Source: Fidelibacterota bacterium
Lineage (GTDB): Bacteria > Marinisomatota > Marinisomatia > Marinisomatales > TCS55
NCBI GenBank assembly: GCA_004124535.1
Contig: SCKQ01000051.1
Location: forward strand, 1 to 15,610
DNA length: 15,610 bases
Reading direction: 5' to 3'
The notes beneath the pieces are model-generated. The model saw only the letters and a program-made list of their open reading frames with translations. It was not told the origin of the DNA and made no database searches. The stretch's first letter is position 1. Every line of letters begins with the position of its first letter. The position numbers and the translations under genes were made by a program. Shown here piece by piece: positions 14,121 through 15,610 of the stretch.

Positions 14121-15149
14121 ATGGGGTTTTTATCCAATATATCTAATCCGCTGAACTGGCTATCAGGTGATATTGCTATCGATCTTGGTACGGCAAATAC
14201 GCTGCTCTGGATGAAGGGTAAAGGTATCATGATCAATGAGCCTTCAATCGTAGCTAGGTCTGTGAATGATGGTAATATTATCGCAGTAGGCAATAAAGCG
14301 AAAGCGATGCTGGGACGGACTCACCGTGACATAGAAACAATTCGTCCCCTGCGAGATGGTGTGATTGCCGATTTTGATATGACGGATGGCATGCTCCTTG
14401 GTTTTATCCGGATGATAAATATAAGTCCTTTGGCCAGAATGCGGATGGTGATATGTGTACCCTCAGGTGTCACTGAAGTCGAAAGACGAGCTGTAAAAGA
14501 TTCTGGTTTGCGTGCCAATGCAAGAGAGGTATTTCTTATTGAAGAGCCTGTGGCAGCAGCAATTGGCATAGGCCTTGACATTTCACAGCCAATCGGTAAT
14601 ATAATTGTCGATATTGGTGGCGGCACAACGGAAATCGCTGTAATTGCATTATCTGGTGTCGTTACAAAAGAGACGATCCGCGTTGCTGGTGATGAAATGG
14701 ATGAAGCATTGGTCCAGTGGTTCCGAAATGAACATAAACTGGATATCGGGATATCCACTGGAGAAGCGATTAAAAAATCCGTTGGTTCCGCCATGCGCAT
14801 GAAAAGTGAAACAATATCAGTCAAAGGCAGGGACCTTGTGTCAGGGATTCCGAAAATTATCGAAGTTACTTCAGATGAAGTTCGGCAGGCATTGAAAGAT
14901 CCAGTAAGTATGATCGTTGAGGCGGTAAAAAAAGCACTGGAACGTACACCGCCTGAACTTTCCGCAGATATACTGGACAGAGGTATCATTATGACCGGAG
15001 GCGGCAGTTTACTAAAGGGAATGGATCAGATCATTCGCGAACGTACAAATGTTCCTGTAAATATCGCTGAAGATCCACTTCTTTCCGTTGTAAGAGGTAC
15101 CGGCATGGTACTGGAGGATATTAAAAAATACGAAGCGGTTCTCGTTTAA
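14121..15149 (+). CDS. mreB: Rod shape-determining protein MreB
   Basis: A 342-residue bacterial actin that forms membrane-bound filaments guiding lateral cell-wall synthesis. The N-terminal MGFLSNISNPLNWLSG segment can form a membrane-binding amphipathic helix. Phosphate-1 loop DIAIDLGTANTLLW (17-30), connect/phosphate-2 region NIIVDIGGGTTEIAVIAL, and adenosine motif GIIMTGGGSLLKGMD are all intact, as are the EPSIVA and LIEEPVAAAIG segments. Length matches the family. ATG 14121 has no obvious ribosome site in the preceding 20 nt. mreC follows after 12 nt, the normal order. Its presence implies a rod or elongated cell with peptidoglycan. Confidence 0.97.
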   Translation: MGFLSNISNPLNWLSGDIAIDLGTANTLLWMKGKGIMINEPSIVARSVNDGNIIAVGNKAKAMLGRTHRDIETIRPLRDGVIADFDMTDGMLLGFIRMINISPLARMRMVICVPSGVTEVERRAVKDSGLRANAREVFLIEEPVAAAIGIGLDISQPIGNIIVDIGGGTTEIAVIALSGVVTKETIRVAGDEMDEALVQWFRNEHKLDIGISTGEAIKKSVGSAMRMKSETISVKGRDLVSGIPKIIEVTSDEVRQALKDPVSMIVEAVKKALERTPPELSADILDRGIIMTGGGSLLKGMDQIIRERTNVPVNIAEDPLLSVVRGTGMVLEDIKKYEAVLV

Positions 15150-15161
15150 CGCCCTTCAATC

Positions 15162-15610
15162 ATGAGGAACCTCTACCTCATACTCCTAAAACGTAAAGAT
15201 ATTTTCACCCTAGTATTGAGTGTTATCTTTTCGTTGCTTATGTTGAGTAATGGAGAATCAGATAATGTTCGTTTATTACGGAGTAAAGCAAATCGCTTCT
15301 TTACCATTTTTTATTCTCCGATCACTTGGATACGTTCAATGGCACTTATTGAGGAAGAAGCGGCCTTACTGAGGGAGAAAAATCTGCAGTTGTCTTTCCA
15401 GGTAGAATCTATGCGTTATCTGTTGGAAGAAAATAATCGGTTGGCAGAATTACTGGATTTTCAACGGGAGAGTAAAATGACAATTTTACCGGCCCGCGTG
15501 ATCAAAATGGGTACTTCACCATATTTATCATCATCCTTATCAATAGATGTAGGCCTAGAATCTGGCGTTGAAGAAAATAATCCTGTCATCACGCCCAAAG
15601 GCATTATTGG
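15162..15610 (+). CDS. mreC: Rod shape-determining protein MreC (3' partial)
   Basis: The first 149 codons of MreC; the gene leaves the window. MreC is a single-pass inner-membrane protein that links MreB filaments to the periplasmic wall-synthesis machinery. Visible are a short basic cytoplasmic start (LLKRKD), one transmembrane segment (about 15-28, FTLVLSVIFSLLML), and a coiled-coil helix (about 64-100, ALIEEEAALLREKNLQLSF and onward to LEENNRLAELLDF). The start of the beta-domain follows (LPARVIKMGTSPYLSS, SLSIDVGLESGVEE, NPVITPKGIIG). The start ATG 15162 has no clear ribosome site. Confidence 0.94.
   Translation, partial: MRNLYLILLKRKDIFTLVLSVIFSLLMLSNGESDNVRLLRSKANRFFTIFYSPITWIRSMALIEEEAALLREKNLQLSFQVESMRYLLEENNRLAELLDFQRESKMTILPARVIKMGTSPYLSSSLSIDVGLESGVEENNPVITPKGII

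Noticed and set aside
14321..14989. Long open frame (222 codons) on the - strand
   Set aside because: It lies wholly antisense to mreB, whose protein is clearly conserved; the translation is Ser/Ile-rich with no recognisable domain, as expected of a shadow frame.
1..15610. Mobile elements, CRISPR arrays, phage genes
   Set aside because: No transposase, integrase, direct-repeat array or terminal inverted repeats were seen; gene content is core housekeeping.

Overview
The window looks like core chromosome from a Gram-negative-type bacterium. It encodes MreB and MreC, a PgsA/PgpA phospholipid branch, and at least two small proteins with export signals. GC content appears moderate to low, and genes are packed tightly with many ATGA-type stop/start overlaps. 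All genes are on the + strand. The gene order and divergent sequences suggest a deep lineage of the FCB type, for example Marinimicrobia (SAR406) or a relative. That assignment is inference, because no taxonomic marker search could be run.

Layout. (1) Bases 1-2055 hold the tail of a membrane-anchored protein, a short SelW/Rdx-family selenoprotein whose Sec codon is an in-frame TGA at 220-222, and three small proteins of unknown function, two of them apparently exported. (2) Bases 2073-2506 hold a tRNA-Ala(CGC) gene and a large SRP RNA with an Alu domain. (3) Bases 2551-9504 are a long housekeeping run: dnaX, a 55-residue YbaB/EbfC-like gene, recR, pgsA, pgpA, cinA, thpR, recA and recX. (4) Bases 9568-12381 hold a divergent PurL-like AIRS-fold protein, a DUF4442 hotdog protein and an FAH-family enzyme, all overlapping. 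(5) Bases 12432-14020 hold an RNase HI-type protein overlapping a long-form glucose-1-phosphate thymidylyltransferase. (6) Bases 14121-15610 hold mreB and the start of mreC, which runs off the window.

Functionally, the middle block joins replication and repair (clamp loader, RecR, RecA, RecX) with protein targeting (SRP RNA), phosphatidylglycerol synthesis (PgsA makes PGP and PgpA dephosphorylates it) and nucleotide or RNA salvage (CinA, ThpR). The SRP RNA-dnaX-ybaB-recR order is the one known from Bacillus (scr-dnaX-yaaK-recR).

Most notable points: the SelW gene, which is invisible to standard translation and has a SECIS-like hairpin 21 nt after the UGA; recX, intact only if a -1 shift occurs at a T8 tract that forms an in-phase T TTT TTT slippery site; a YbaB-like protein that seems to have lost its central beta region; and a PurL-like protein with eroded active-site motifs.
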